This document shows positions 34,031-42,609 of a stretch of DNA of 64,000 bases, piece by piece. The DNA is taken from positions 186,001-250,000 of the forward strand of contig CP048724.1 of NCBI GenBank assembly GCA_022641835.1. Direction: 5' to 3'. The DNA is from Petasospora fabianii. Lineage: Eukaryota; Ascomycota; Saccharomycetes; Phaffomycetales; Wickerhamomycetaceae. How positions within the stretch are numbered: position 1 is the stretch's first letter; every line of letters begins with the position of its first letter. The notes under the pieces were generated by a model that did no database searches, had not been told where the DNA came from, and saw only the letters and a program-made list of their open reading frames with translations. The translations under genes and the position numbers were made by a program.

Positions 34031-35365
34031 GGCGGTAAGGTTGTGTGTAGAGTGTTGAGTGTAGCGGGTATGTAAATGAGTGTGTGAATGAGAGAGAGAG
34101 AGTGTGTGTGTCTGTATAGGTCAGTATAGAAGTAGCGTATGAATGTATCAGATAATTGAGTGTGATAACACCAAAGTTAATGATTAACCGCGCTTGTTAT
34201 GTGTTGTGTTCTGCAAGTGTTGTATCTAAGCGGTTGTTTACATTGGCGCCCGCCTTTGCTTTGTCATTTTTAAAGTTGACCATATTACACCCGAACACCA
34301 AAGTGGAGGGGGGGGGAACTCGACCAAATTCGCGAACATGTTCTATTCGCGTAAATAAAAATATAAAAAAAACCAGACCAAAGACCTAAGTCGCGAACAT
34401 GATTTATTAACATGATTTATTCGCGCATATATATACAGTTAAAAATCTGCACACTAAAAACTTTGAAGCGGCACGTACAAAGAAATTAGGTGAAGAAAAA
34501 AAAAAAAAACATACACCCACACACCCACAACACAACACAGATCTACAGTAGTGTTAAATCTTATGGGGCTTAAAACCACAGTATATGCACCATACACACA
34601 GTAAAAGTCTGATAAAGACGCTCAGCTTTTAAATATTCCCCCACCTTTCCATCAGTCTACAGAAAAAGGTGGTTCGATGATTTATAGATAGAGAGTAAGA
34701 AAGATACAGTTCTAACTAAGACATTCATTCCCTTTATAGTATACAACTCGTTCGTTCGTCTCTCATAACTTCTCTTCCCCCGCCATTACCTATCGGCGGA
34801 TCTCTGGGCGCGGCACTGACGTCAGCGCGATTGTAAAAAAGCCTTAGGAAGAGCCAACTGAGCCACTGCCTCGTCTTACTGTATTTTCTCGGGGGGAGGG
34901 CTCGAAAATTTTGTATGTGCGGAGCCATTAGCTATAACGAAAACACACTACTCCCTTCAGCCCGTTTCCTTCCAGCGTCCAACTCTTCTTCCTTCTTCCT
35001 TTTTCTCTTCTCTCCAGTCTGTTCACTTCGTTCACTCTGTCCACTAGTGTTTAGACGTGTACGTTTACGTGTCGCTTCGCCCTAGTTGTTAGCCACCCAC
35101 GCGGTTATCCCCTTTATAAAAACACCACCCAGGTATCTACGTGGTTGGTACCCAACGCGTTTAAAACACAACCATTTTTATCCCTGTTTAAGGGAATAAC
35201 ACATTCGTTCATTCATCCCTTTCATCTACACAGCCCCCTTTCTCAAGTTTAAGCTTTTAAGATTCATACCGACTCCTTCAATCAGACACCCTATATCTGA
35301 ACTCTCATTTACTCATCTACTCATACTAGATTATCCAATACTCTCATACATCAACACTTGCTACA
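34031..35365. promoter_or_regulatory. long divergent intergenic region SNF5 / yapsin-like gene
   Basis: 1.3 kb without a supported gene. It contains a (GA)n/(GT)n tract at 34090-34111 in the SNF5 leader, TTCGCGAA at 34329-34336, two tandem copies of AACATGATTTATT near 34396-34421, A12 near 34498-34509, and pyrimidine-rich DNA from 34950 to 35365 typical of a yeast promoter. Confidence 0.6.
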
Positions 35366-37096
35366 ATGCTCTCACATTCATTCTCACGTCTGATATCGAC
35401 GATGCTCTTAGTGGCAACAATCTGTTATGCAGCTTCATCAGTTGAATCATCATCTTCTTCTTCAGCATCACGTTCTTCAACAACAAACGATTCACCTTTC
35501 CCAACAATGAATATGTATTCCATTAAAGATGGTGTTTGGTTTGTCGATATAGCTGTTGGTTCAGACCTTCAACAGATGGAACTACGAGTTGATATCTCTC
35601 AACCATACCTTTGGTTACTTAATGCATCTGCATTCCCAACATGTGGAATAGACTCATCATCAATATCAACATCTTCAATCACTGCATCCGCTGCTTCCGC
35701 TTCATCAGAATCTTCATCAGATTCATCATCAGATTCATCATCAGAACCTTCATCAACATCATCTGCTTTTAATGATTGTGAATCACATGGTTCATATAAC
35801 TTGTCAAGTTCAAACTCCTCAATCCCTCAAAACAATTCATATGCTAGTTATCTATTCTTAGATAACGTTTATGTTAATGGATCAGTCGTTAATGATGATA
35901 TCATCTTCTTAAAGACAAGTCAACCATCGGGGAACAATACACTAAAGATGTCAAATTTAGATTTCATTCTTGCAAATGAATCAAATGTTGAAGTTGGTGC
36001 CCTGGGTCTCGGTGGTAACTTAGACAGTGATACATCGGGTTATAACTTCCATTTCCTTGATTCTTTAGTCGATAATGGATTCATTAACTCATCAGCTTAT
36101 TCTGTCGGTTCAATAACAAACACTTCGGGTAAAATTGTCTTTGGTGCCGTTGATACAGATATGTTTGTACCACCTCTTGTACAATTTGAAAACATCCCAT
36201 ACAGTTATCGTGAAGATGATATTCGTTATAATTATCCAATTGTTCCACTATCTTCAATCTTACTAAGAAATGATAAAGGTATCACTGTTGAAGTCAGTAA
36301 TTATGATACTCCGATCCCAAGTCTTATGGATACAAGGGCAACCTACATGTATCTACCACAGGCTACAGTGGTTTCATTAGCGGTACAAGTTGGTGCTTAC
36401 TATTTACCAGATTCAGGTGTTTGGTTTGTTAAATGTGCCGTTAAGGAACTTGATGCTACATTATCATTCCGTTTTGGTAATTTGACAATTGATGTATCAA
36501 TTGCTCGTTTCATTTCATCATTATCTACAGATTCAGGTGATTCAGTAACATTTGAAGACGGTTCTGAAGCATGTGCACTAAGAGTATTACCAGATACATT
36601 CTTTGGTTATTCACTTATTGGAATGCCAGTGTTACAAGATACTTATATGGCTTTTGACGTTGAAGGTCATAATCTTGCAATGGCACAGGCAAATAATGAT
36701 CATTATAAGAGTACTTTGGTTAAAGTTGATAATTACACTTCAACAACAAGTTCTTCTGCATCAACAAATATACCATGGGGATCAAGTGAAATCCTTAGTG
36801 GTACTATCCCATTCGCTGTGCCTAATAACATCACTGATCTATTAACATTCTCATATTCTTATGCAAGATTCACAGATTCTGCAATGGAGGGAATGACTGC
36901 CGTTTCTACAAGTGGTGTTGTGTTCACAGGTCGTGTTGTGAATAGTACATCACGTAGTGATCATTCAAGTACAACTTCACAAACTTCAAGTATTAAAGGT
37001 GATGGTGGTATTGGTGGTAATGTTCTTGCTAATGATGGTATGTTATTGGGTGTCTTTGCTTCACTCAGTTGTCTGTTCTTAGGGTTGATACTTTGA
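35366..37096 (+). CDS. yapsin-like GPI-anchored aspartyl protease homologue, probably inactive
   Basis: 576 residues: signal peptide (1 to about 22), pepsin-like fold, many N-x-S/T sites, a Ser-rich insertion (about 97-135, in the loop region of yapsins), and a C-terminal Ser/Thr tail with hydrophobic GPI signal (MLLGVFASLSCLFLGLIL). The fold is supported by GVWFVDIAVGSDLQQMELRVD, LGLGGN, GKIVFGAVDTDMF, and TYMYLP. The two active-site triads, normally DTG/DSG, read D76-I-S and D322-T-R, so the glycines that shape the active site are gone from both. Known yapsins trim wall proteins at paired basic residues; this one is probably a non-catalytic relative. Which S. cerevisiae yapsin it pairs with is not clear. 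Confidence 0.8.
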   Translation: MLSHSFSRLISTMLLVATICYAASSVESSSSSSASRSSTTNDSPFPTMNMYSIKDGVWFVDIAVGSDLQQMELRVDISQPYLWLLNASAFPTCGIDSSSISTSSITASAASASSESSSDSSSDSSSEPSSTSSAFNDCESHGSYNLSSSNSSIPQNNSYASYLFLDNVYVNGSVVNDDIIFLKTSQPSGNNTLKMSNLDFILANESNVEVGALGLGGNLDSDTSGYNFHFLDSLVDNGFINSSAYSVGSITNTSGKIVFGAVDTDMFVPPLVQFENIPYSYREDDIRYNYPIVPLSSILLRNDKGITVEVSNYDTPIPSLMDTRATYMYLPQATVVSLAVQVGAYYLPDSGVWFVKCAVKELDATLSFRFGNLTIDVSIARFISSLSTDSGDSVTFEDGSEACALRVLPDTFFGYSLIGMPVLQDTYMAFDVEGHNLAMAQANNDHYKSTLVKVDNYTSTTSSSASTNIPWGSSEILSGTIPFAVPNNITDLLTFSYSYARFTDSAMEGMTAVSTSGVVFTGRVVNSTSRSDHSSTTSQTSSIKGDGGIGGNVLANDGMLLGVFASLSCLFLGLIL

Positions 37097-37553
37097 GATC
37101 TGCTTCGCCCATACCATATGGCACCACCATATACCTGAGTGATGTTTCGGTTGATGATTAATGATATCTTTTTGGTCCTCTTCACTTATTGTCTCTCTCA
37201 TCCATTTGATTTCCTTCATACGTTTGATTTTACTCTGCACTTTTTACCCTGTTTTACTTATAGACTTAAGGTGGGATTGGGTCTTGTACATTAGTTTTAA
37301 TCACATCTTTAACCACCTTTTGAAGTATTTCTGTAGTCTTTAAGTATAAGTGGAGTCCACGGACAAGGCGGACCCTGTCGCGGGGGATCGGCTAAATTTG
37401 TAACACCTTAACATTGACACAACTATCATATCAACTTTGATTGCTCCCCACAACTAAAACACCCATAAACATCATCACTTTGTCCTCCTTATTCAAATAC
37501 TCCTGCTAAGAAAACATTAGCTAACACTTTGCTAACACCCACTTCCACTCACT
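37097..37553. other. intergenic region
   Basis: 457 bp. T-rich 3' flank of the yapsin-like gene, a GC-rich patch near 37358-37392 (GGACCCTGTCGCGGGGGATCG), then a CA/CT-rich leader with two GCTAAC words before the ATG at 37554. No other gene seen. Confidence 0.5.
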
Positions 37554-38246
37554 ATGATCCAACAGGTACTTCAACATCTCACTTCAACCCCAGAACCTGA
37601 GCCCGATGAGAGTGATTATGAGATTAACATACCATCAATCTCAGAACGCATCCAAAGCACACGTCGTCGAAAAGCTTTCTCACCAACTATTTACTCTACA
37701 CCTTTAAAGACAGGAATATCACCTTCATCGACTCATACACCACGTACTGCAATGAGCGTATCACGTGCCTCAACTCCATTAAGACGAGACATTAGTACTA
37801 CTATAAGTCAAGATGATAATCAAGAAAGGGATCGTATAAAGGAGTTTGTCGATGTTGGGAAGATGATTCGTGCATTAAGGACATTAGAGAGTCTTATTTC
37901 GGCTCCTGATCCACAATATTTGCAATTTAAAGAAGGGTATGTGGCATCGACTCAACAGTTGATTGATGCCATGAGGGTTGATGGTGCTATTGATAAGACT
38001 AGTCAATCTGCTAAACATGATAATAAAGATATTATGATGGGTATTATCATGGTTAGTGTCCAGATACTTCGATTGTGTATTGAGATGGGTACACCTATTA
38101 TACTACAACTTGTTGCCTTTTGGAAAGAATTGATGCAAAGACCGTTTGTTGTTCAACTGACAGAGATTGCTGGTGAGATTATACTTGTTGGTTTATCGTT
38201 GGTTCTAAGTATACTCAAGAGTATGAAGAAGATGTTGAATGTATGA
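37554..38246 (+). CDS. hypothetical protein with two C-terminal hydrophobic helices
   Basis: Not recognised. 230 residues. The first 90 are Ser/Thr/Pro-rich with several SP/TP sites (SPTIYSTP, HTPRT, ASTPLRR) and basic patches RRRK, so phosphorylation by a proline-directed kinase is possible. Residues about 95-150 look helical (KMIRALRTLESLI). Two hydrophobic stretches follow, about 160-190 (MMGIIMVSVQILRLCIEMG) and 200-225 (EIILVGLSLVLSILKSM), which could form a membrane hairpin. The tail is short and basic. It is convergent with the GAL10-type gene, 47 bp apart. Codon use is ordinary, so I consider it real. Confidence 0.65.
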   Translation: MIQQVLQHLTSTPEPEPDESDYEINIPSISERIQSTRRRKAFSPTIYSTPLKTGISPSSTHTPRTAMSVSRASTPLRRDISTTISQDDNQERDRIKEFVDVGKMIRALRTLESLISAPDPQYLQFKEGYVASTQQLIDAMRVDGAIDKTSQSAKHDNKDIMMGIIMVSVQILRLCIEMGTPIILQLVAFWKELMQRPFVVQLTEIAGEIILVGLSLVLSILKSMKKMLNV

Positions 38247-38293
38247 ATACATATATATCTAAATATATGTATAAAATAGTACAGATTTATATA

Positions 38294-39463
38294 TCAGTTG
38301 AGCTGATTGTTATACCAATTCCACAAGTCCTTAAATGCTTGATCCAATGTGGTTTTTTGGGTCCAGCCCAACTCATTTCTTGCTCTAGAAGGATCACAAA
38401 TCAATGTGTCCACATCACCTTCCCTTTTACCACCTTCAACAATATCAACTTTAAGACCATTTGCCTGTTCAAAGACTTTAATGATCTCTTTAACTGTCAT
38501 ACCGATACCACTTCCCAAGTTCCAAGCTCTGCAAATCCCCTGAGCATCTGGATCTTTCTCACGCCTCTCCTTCAAGTATCCCATGGTTAAGATACAAGCT
38601 CTAGCGACATCCATAACGGCAATATAATCTCTAACACCATCAAAGACTGTCATAGTCTTTCCCTCTCTCAAGCTTTTCAAAACTATAGGCATCAAGTTAT
38701 TAGATTGTTCACCAAGTTTCCCCGATGGATGAACACCAATTGGGTTGAAATATCTTAACATGGCAATATCGATACCCTTTGACAATGAATATTGTTCCAA
38801 GATGTGTTCAACTTTTAATTTTGTAACACCATATGGTGTAGTTGGTACACAATCAATATCTTCCTTAACACCGGGTGGAGCCGAACCATACACCGCAGCG
38901 GAACTTGCAAAGATGAGAGTCTTTATGATTGGGTATTGTTCAATGACATCGAGAAGATTCTGTGTGGCAACAACGTTATGGTTGTAGTATAGATCTGGGG
39001 TTTTCAATGAATCACTAACGGATTTGAGACCTGCAAAATGAAGAACTTGATTGATTTGACTCTTACCATCATGGAAACGTGAGAAGAAGTGATTAAGAGC
39101 AGATTTATCAGTCAGATCAAGTTTTTCAAAAACAACTGGATGAGAAGTTAATGATTTGATACCTTCTAATTGGGATAAAGAAGAGTTTGAGACGTTATCA
39201 ATTATAATAACGGGACAATCAAGAAGTGGGATTGTATGGGAGGCAATGTATCCCAATCCTCCTGTAACGAGAGTGTAGCTAGTGCTGAGTTTGATGTTAG
39301 TCTGGTTCCATAAGGAAAATAACCGTACTTCGAGAGCCAAGATTGGTGTAGATCACCATGGTATCTTTCAAGAGCAGCCATATGTTGATGGGGGGAAAGT
39401 GTAGGTGAGGGAGATAGCCATTAGTCTATAGATAATATGGCTCGATAAGACTTACATGGTCAT
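38294..39463 (-). CDS. GAL10: UDP-glucose 4-epimerase, single-domain Gal10 (spliced)
   Basis: Exons 39456-39463 (8 nt) and 38294-39284; 332 residues. The spliced start reads MT-I-TSYTLVTGGLGYIASH, the Rossmann NAD motif. The catalytic pair is in PYGVTKLK (Y-x-x-x-K), with FASSAAVYG upstream and RYFNPIGVHPSG after it. It interconverts UDP-glucose and UDP-galactose in the Leloir pathway. There is no C-terminal aldose-1-epimerase domain, unlike S. cerevisiae Gal10 (699 residues), so mutarotase must be encoded elsewhere. The third glycine of the TGGxGxxG motif is Ala. Without splicing no ATG lies ahead of the dinucleotide fold in this frame. Confidence 0.9.
39285..39455 (-). other. GAL10 intron, 171 nt
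   Basis: Donor GTAAGT after ATGACCAT, branch point GACTAAC (plus-strand 39296-39302), acceptor CTCAG. Branch A to the acceptor end is 12 nt. The join makes codon 3 (ATC) and restores frame into TSYTLVTGG. Confidence 0.88.
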
Positions 39464-40308
39464 TGATAAGAGTGTGCTTAAGGGGTGCAAATCAAATGTA
39501 AAGAGCAGACGTCAACAGTAGATAGATCAGTAATGCACCCATTCTCAAATATCAGACACTTTGTACTTTTACTACATTATTAATTCTGGAGTGCCGCAAC
39601 CGCAACCCAAGCCTCGAGAAGGTGACGAGCAAACTGAGTGACAGAGAGGGAGATACCGGTTGGAGCAACAGTAAACCTCTCTCTCCTCCACTTGTTGCTA
39701 TGGAAACTGCTATTAACTCTTGTTCGCGCACGCAGTGTAAAGGATCTGGGGAGCATGGTTGGGTGTTTAAGAGAGGTTGAGGGAGGGGGTTTGTAGTGTA
39801 GTTATACACTATTATACTTGTTGTATGGGATGTGTCAGGGAGGAGGGAGTGACTCTTGGTATTGGTAGTTACTCGTGGTTACTTTTTATCTCTATAGATG
39901 GTGTAGATTAATGAGAGAGAGTATTTGTCCGCCACAGTGTAGGTGTAGTCATCATTATGGTATTCATAGACTTATTATCGTACCACATTGTTACTTTAAC
40001 TCTAGATCATAAATACTACATTGTGACCACAATACAATAGACAGTAGACTCCATACTACACAATACTAAAAGACTTCAGTGTATAAGTTCAATCTGATTG
40101 TATGCGATTAGTTAGCCGTCGGTTCGCGCCGCAATCGCCCGTGAGCAGTGCTTTGAACTCAGTTTAAGCAGAGGTGCGGGATCCGGTGCTGACATCATCT
40201 GGTACCCTTAGTTAAAATTCAAACAAAACGTGTACTTCCACAACAACGATTCATAGGCTACTCACTAGTTTAACACAGGACTACAGAGTAACCAGAACAA
40301 TCAGTACC
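39464..40308. promoter_or_regulatory. divergent intergenic region GAL10 / PFK-2
   Basis: 845 bp without other genes. A purine-rich GGGAGG patch (39779-39849), GAGAGAGAG at about 39914, and an AC-rich leader before 40309. I saw no unambiguous CGG-N11-CCG (Gal4) site. Confidence 0.5.
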
Positions 40309-42498
40309 ATGCCACAGAAGGGCTTTGGGTATTATAGCGATAACGCCATTGCTTCCTCATCTGAAGAGGAGCCCTCGCCAATGCTTAACCCGTCAGCTGG
40401 TGCCCCCGCCATCCCCTCAGACACGGACTCCCTGAGCCCGCGCCACTCTAATCTATCCATGGCGCCTTTACACTCGATTCCACAAATATCACCAGAGCAT
40501 TCAGTTAGTCCCTTAAGTCAAATTAGAGAGGATATGTCATTACAAACATCAACCGCCGTGGCGGCTAATGATGAAGGTATCAACCTTCGAATGCCAGACT
40601 TCAATAAGCGCCCACCATCAGACACCCCTGCAGGTTCTAATAACACATCACCCGCTATATCAAATGTCAATTCAGAAGTAACATCCCAAGAGAACTCACC
40701 CGATGTTACTCCAACTATCAATAACGTGTTAAATGTACCGCCAATTCGTTTGAGCAAGAGAAGGGCTACAGCTATCAACCTGCCCGGTATCACAAAGCAT
40801 TCATCATCAGGTATCTTTGAACAGGAGGCAAGTTCCAAGTTAGTGATCGTGATGGTTGGATTACCCGCCAGAGGTAAGTCATACATTACAAGTAAACTCA
40901 CAAGATATTTAAATTGGCTACAACATGAGTGTCGTGTCTTTAACGTTGGAAACACTAGAAGAAAAGACGCTGCACAACATGGCCCATCAAAGGGTCCATT
41001 ACCTGACACATCTAATCATACAGATCATGATGCATCATTCTTTAATCCGGAAAATCAAGAATCAACCAAAATTAGAGAGAAATGGGCTATTGATACACTT
41101 GATTCATTATTGGATTATCTTCTTCTTGGTAGTGGATCTGTTGGTATCTTTGACGCTACAAATAGTACAAAGAGTAGAAGAAGAACAATCTTATCCAAAA
41201 TCAGAGAAAGAAGTCCAAGTATCAAAGTCATGTTCTTGGAGAGTATCTGTACTGATAACGATGTTATCCAAAAGAATGTTCGTCTCAAATTGAGTGGTCC
41301 AGATTACAGAGATATGGACCCTGAGCTGGCTCTCAAGGACTTCACTGAGAGATTACACAACTATGAAAAGGCATATCAAACGCTTGAAGATGATGAAGGA
41401 TTGCAATACATCAAGATGATTGATGTTGGTAAGAAAGTTGTTGCATACAACATCCAAGGGTTCCTAGCATCACAAGCAATCTATTACCTATTGAACTTCA
41501 ATTTGAATGAGAGACAAATTTGGATCACAAGACACGGTGAAAGTGAAGATAACGTTAGTGGAAGAATTGGTGGTGATGCACCACTCACAAAGAGAGGTGA
41601 AAAATTCGCCAAGGCACTTGCAAACTTTATTGAACATGAAAAGACCGAATTCAGAAAGAAACAAGTGGAAAAATACACTGAGTTGATTGAACATAAAGAA
41701 GCCGATAGAATCCCTGATGAGCCATTGTTTAACGTTTGGACATCTATGCTTCAAAGAGCAGTTCAGTCTTCCGATTTCTTCCCAGAGGATCAGTTCGATA
41801 TCAGAGAGATGAGAATGTTAAACGAGTTGTGTGCCGGTACATGTGAAGGATTGACATATGAAGAAATTCAACGCAAGTATCCAGATGAATACAACAGCAG
41901 AATAATGGATAAATTAAGATACAGATACCCTGGTATTGGTGGTGAATCTTACTTGGATGTGATTAATAGAGTCAGACCAATCATTAACGAGGTGGAGAGA
42001 ACAACTGACCATGTCTTACTCATTACACATCGTGTCGTGGCAAGAGTCTTGTTGGGATACTTTATGAACTTGAGCAGAGATGCCATTACAAGCTTGGATA
42101 TCCCACTGCATTGCGTATATTTGCTGGAACCAAAGCCATATGGTGTTGAATGGACTTTGTATGAATATAGTGAAAAGGATGATTGGTTCTACAAAGTCTC
42201 TGATGATCAAATCCACAAGAAAAAATTCAAAGAAGTGTCAGTGGCATTCAGAGAAAGAAAATACTCAGTGGTGCCAACTGCTCCTCCAAAAATTTCACGT
42301 AACGTCTCCATGGGTCAATCCTCTGCCGCTGCTAATGAAAGACAAAGATTTGTCTCTGGAAATCCGACAAATGATCTAAACAGAACGAGACGTGTGCCAG
42401 CTCATCCACAAGCTGCGCCTCAACAATCTCAAAATCAATCACCAAGTACTATAGAGGCTGAAAAATTAGCCGAGAAGTTAAATAAACTGAAAACTTGA
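40309..42498 (+). CDS. 6-phosphofructo-2-kinase / fructose-2,6-bisphosphatase
   Basis: 729 residues. A 170-residue Ser/Pro-rich N-terminus with many SP sites is followed by the kinase domain with Walker A GLPARGKS at 184-191, and then a phosphoglycerate-mutase-like phosphatase domain with R408-H409-G410-E411, N505-E506 and H574. The kinase makes and the phosphatase removes fructose-2,6-bisphosphate, the main activator of glycolytic phosphofructokinase. S. cerevisiae Pfk26 has the long N-terminus but lost the phosphatase histidine; here both histidines are kept, so the enzyme is probably bifunctional. A possible PKA site RNVS lies near residue 665 in the tail. The C-terminus is Gln-rich and ends in a short helix. 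Confidence 0.9.
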   Translation: MPQKGFGYYSDNAIASSSEEEPSPMLNPSAGAPAIPSDTDSLSPRHSNLSMAPLHSIPQISPEHSVSPLSQIREDMSLQTSTAVAANDEGINLRMPDFNKRPPSDTPAGSNNTSPAISNVNSEVTSQENSPDVTPTINNVLNVPPIRLSKRRATAINLPGITKHSSSGIFEQEASSKLVIVMVGLPARGKSYITSKLTRYLNWLQHECRVFNVGNTRRKDAAQHGPSKGPLPDTSNHTDHDASFFNPENQESTKIREKWAIDTLDSLLDYLLLGSGSVGIFDATNSTKSRRRTILSKIRERSPSIKVMFLESICTDNDVIQKNVRLKLSGPDYRDMDPELALKDFTERLHNYEKAYQTLEDDEGLQYIKMIDVGKKVVAYNIQGFLASQAIYYLLNFNLNERQIWITRHGESEDNVSGRIGGDAPLTKRGEKFAKALANFIEHEKTEFRKKQVEKYTELIEHKEADRIPDEPLFNVWTSMLQRAVQSSDFFPEDQFDIREMRMLNELCAGTCEGLTYEEIQRKYPDEYNSRIMDKLRYRYPGIGGESYLDVINRVRPIINEVERTTDHVLLITHRVVARVLLGYFMNLSRDAITSLDIPLHCVYLLEPKPYGVEWTLYEYSEKDDWFYKVSDDQIHKKKFKEVSVAFRERKYSVVPTAPPKISRNVSMGQSSAAANERQRFVSGNPTNDLNRTRRVPAHPQAAPQQSQNQSPSTIEAEKLAEKLNKLKT

Positions 42499-42609
42499 TG
42501 ACCAGCTACAACAAAACGAATGAAATCGATGACTGCTATGAGTCTTGCCGTACATACTCTTTAACGTTTGAACGAATTACATATGTCTCTTTTACTATAA
42601 GGTAGATCA

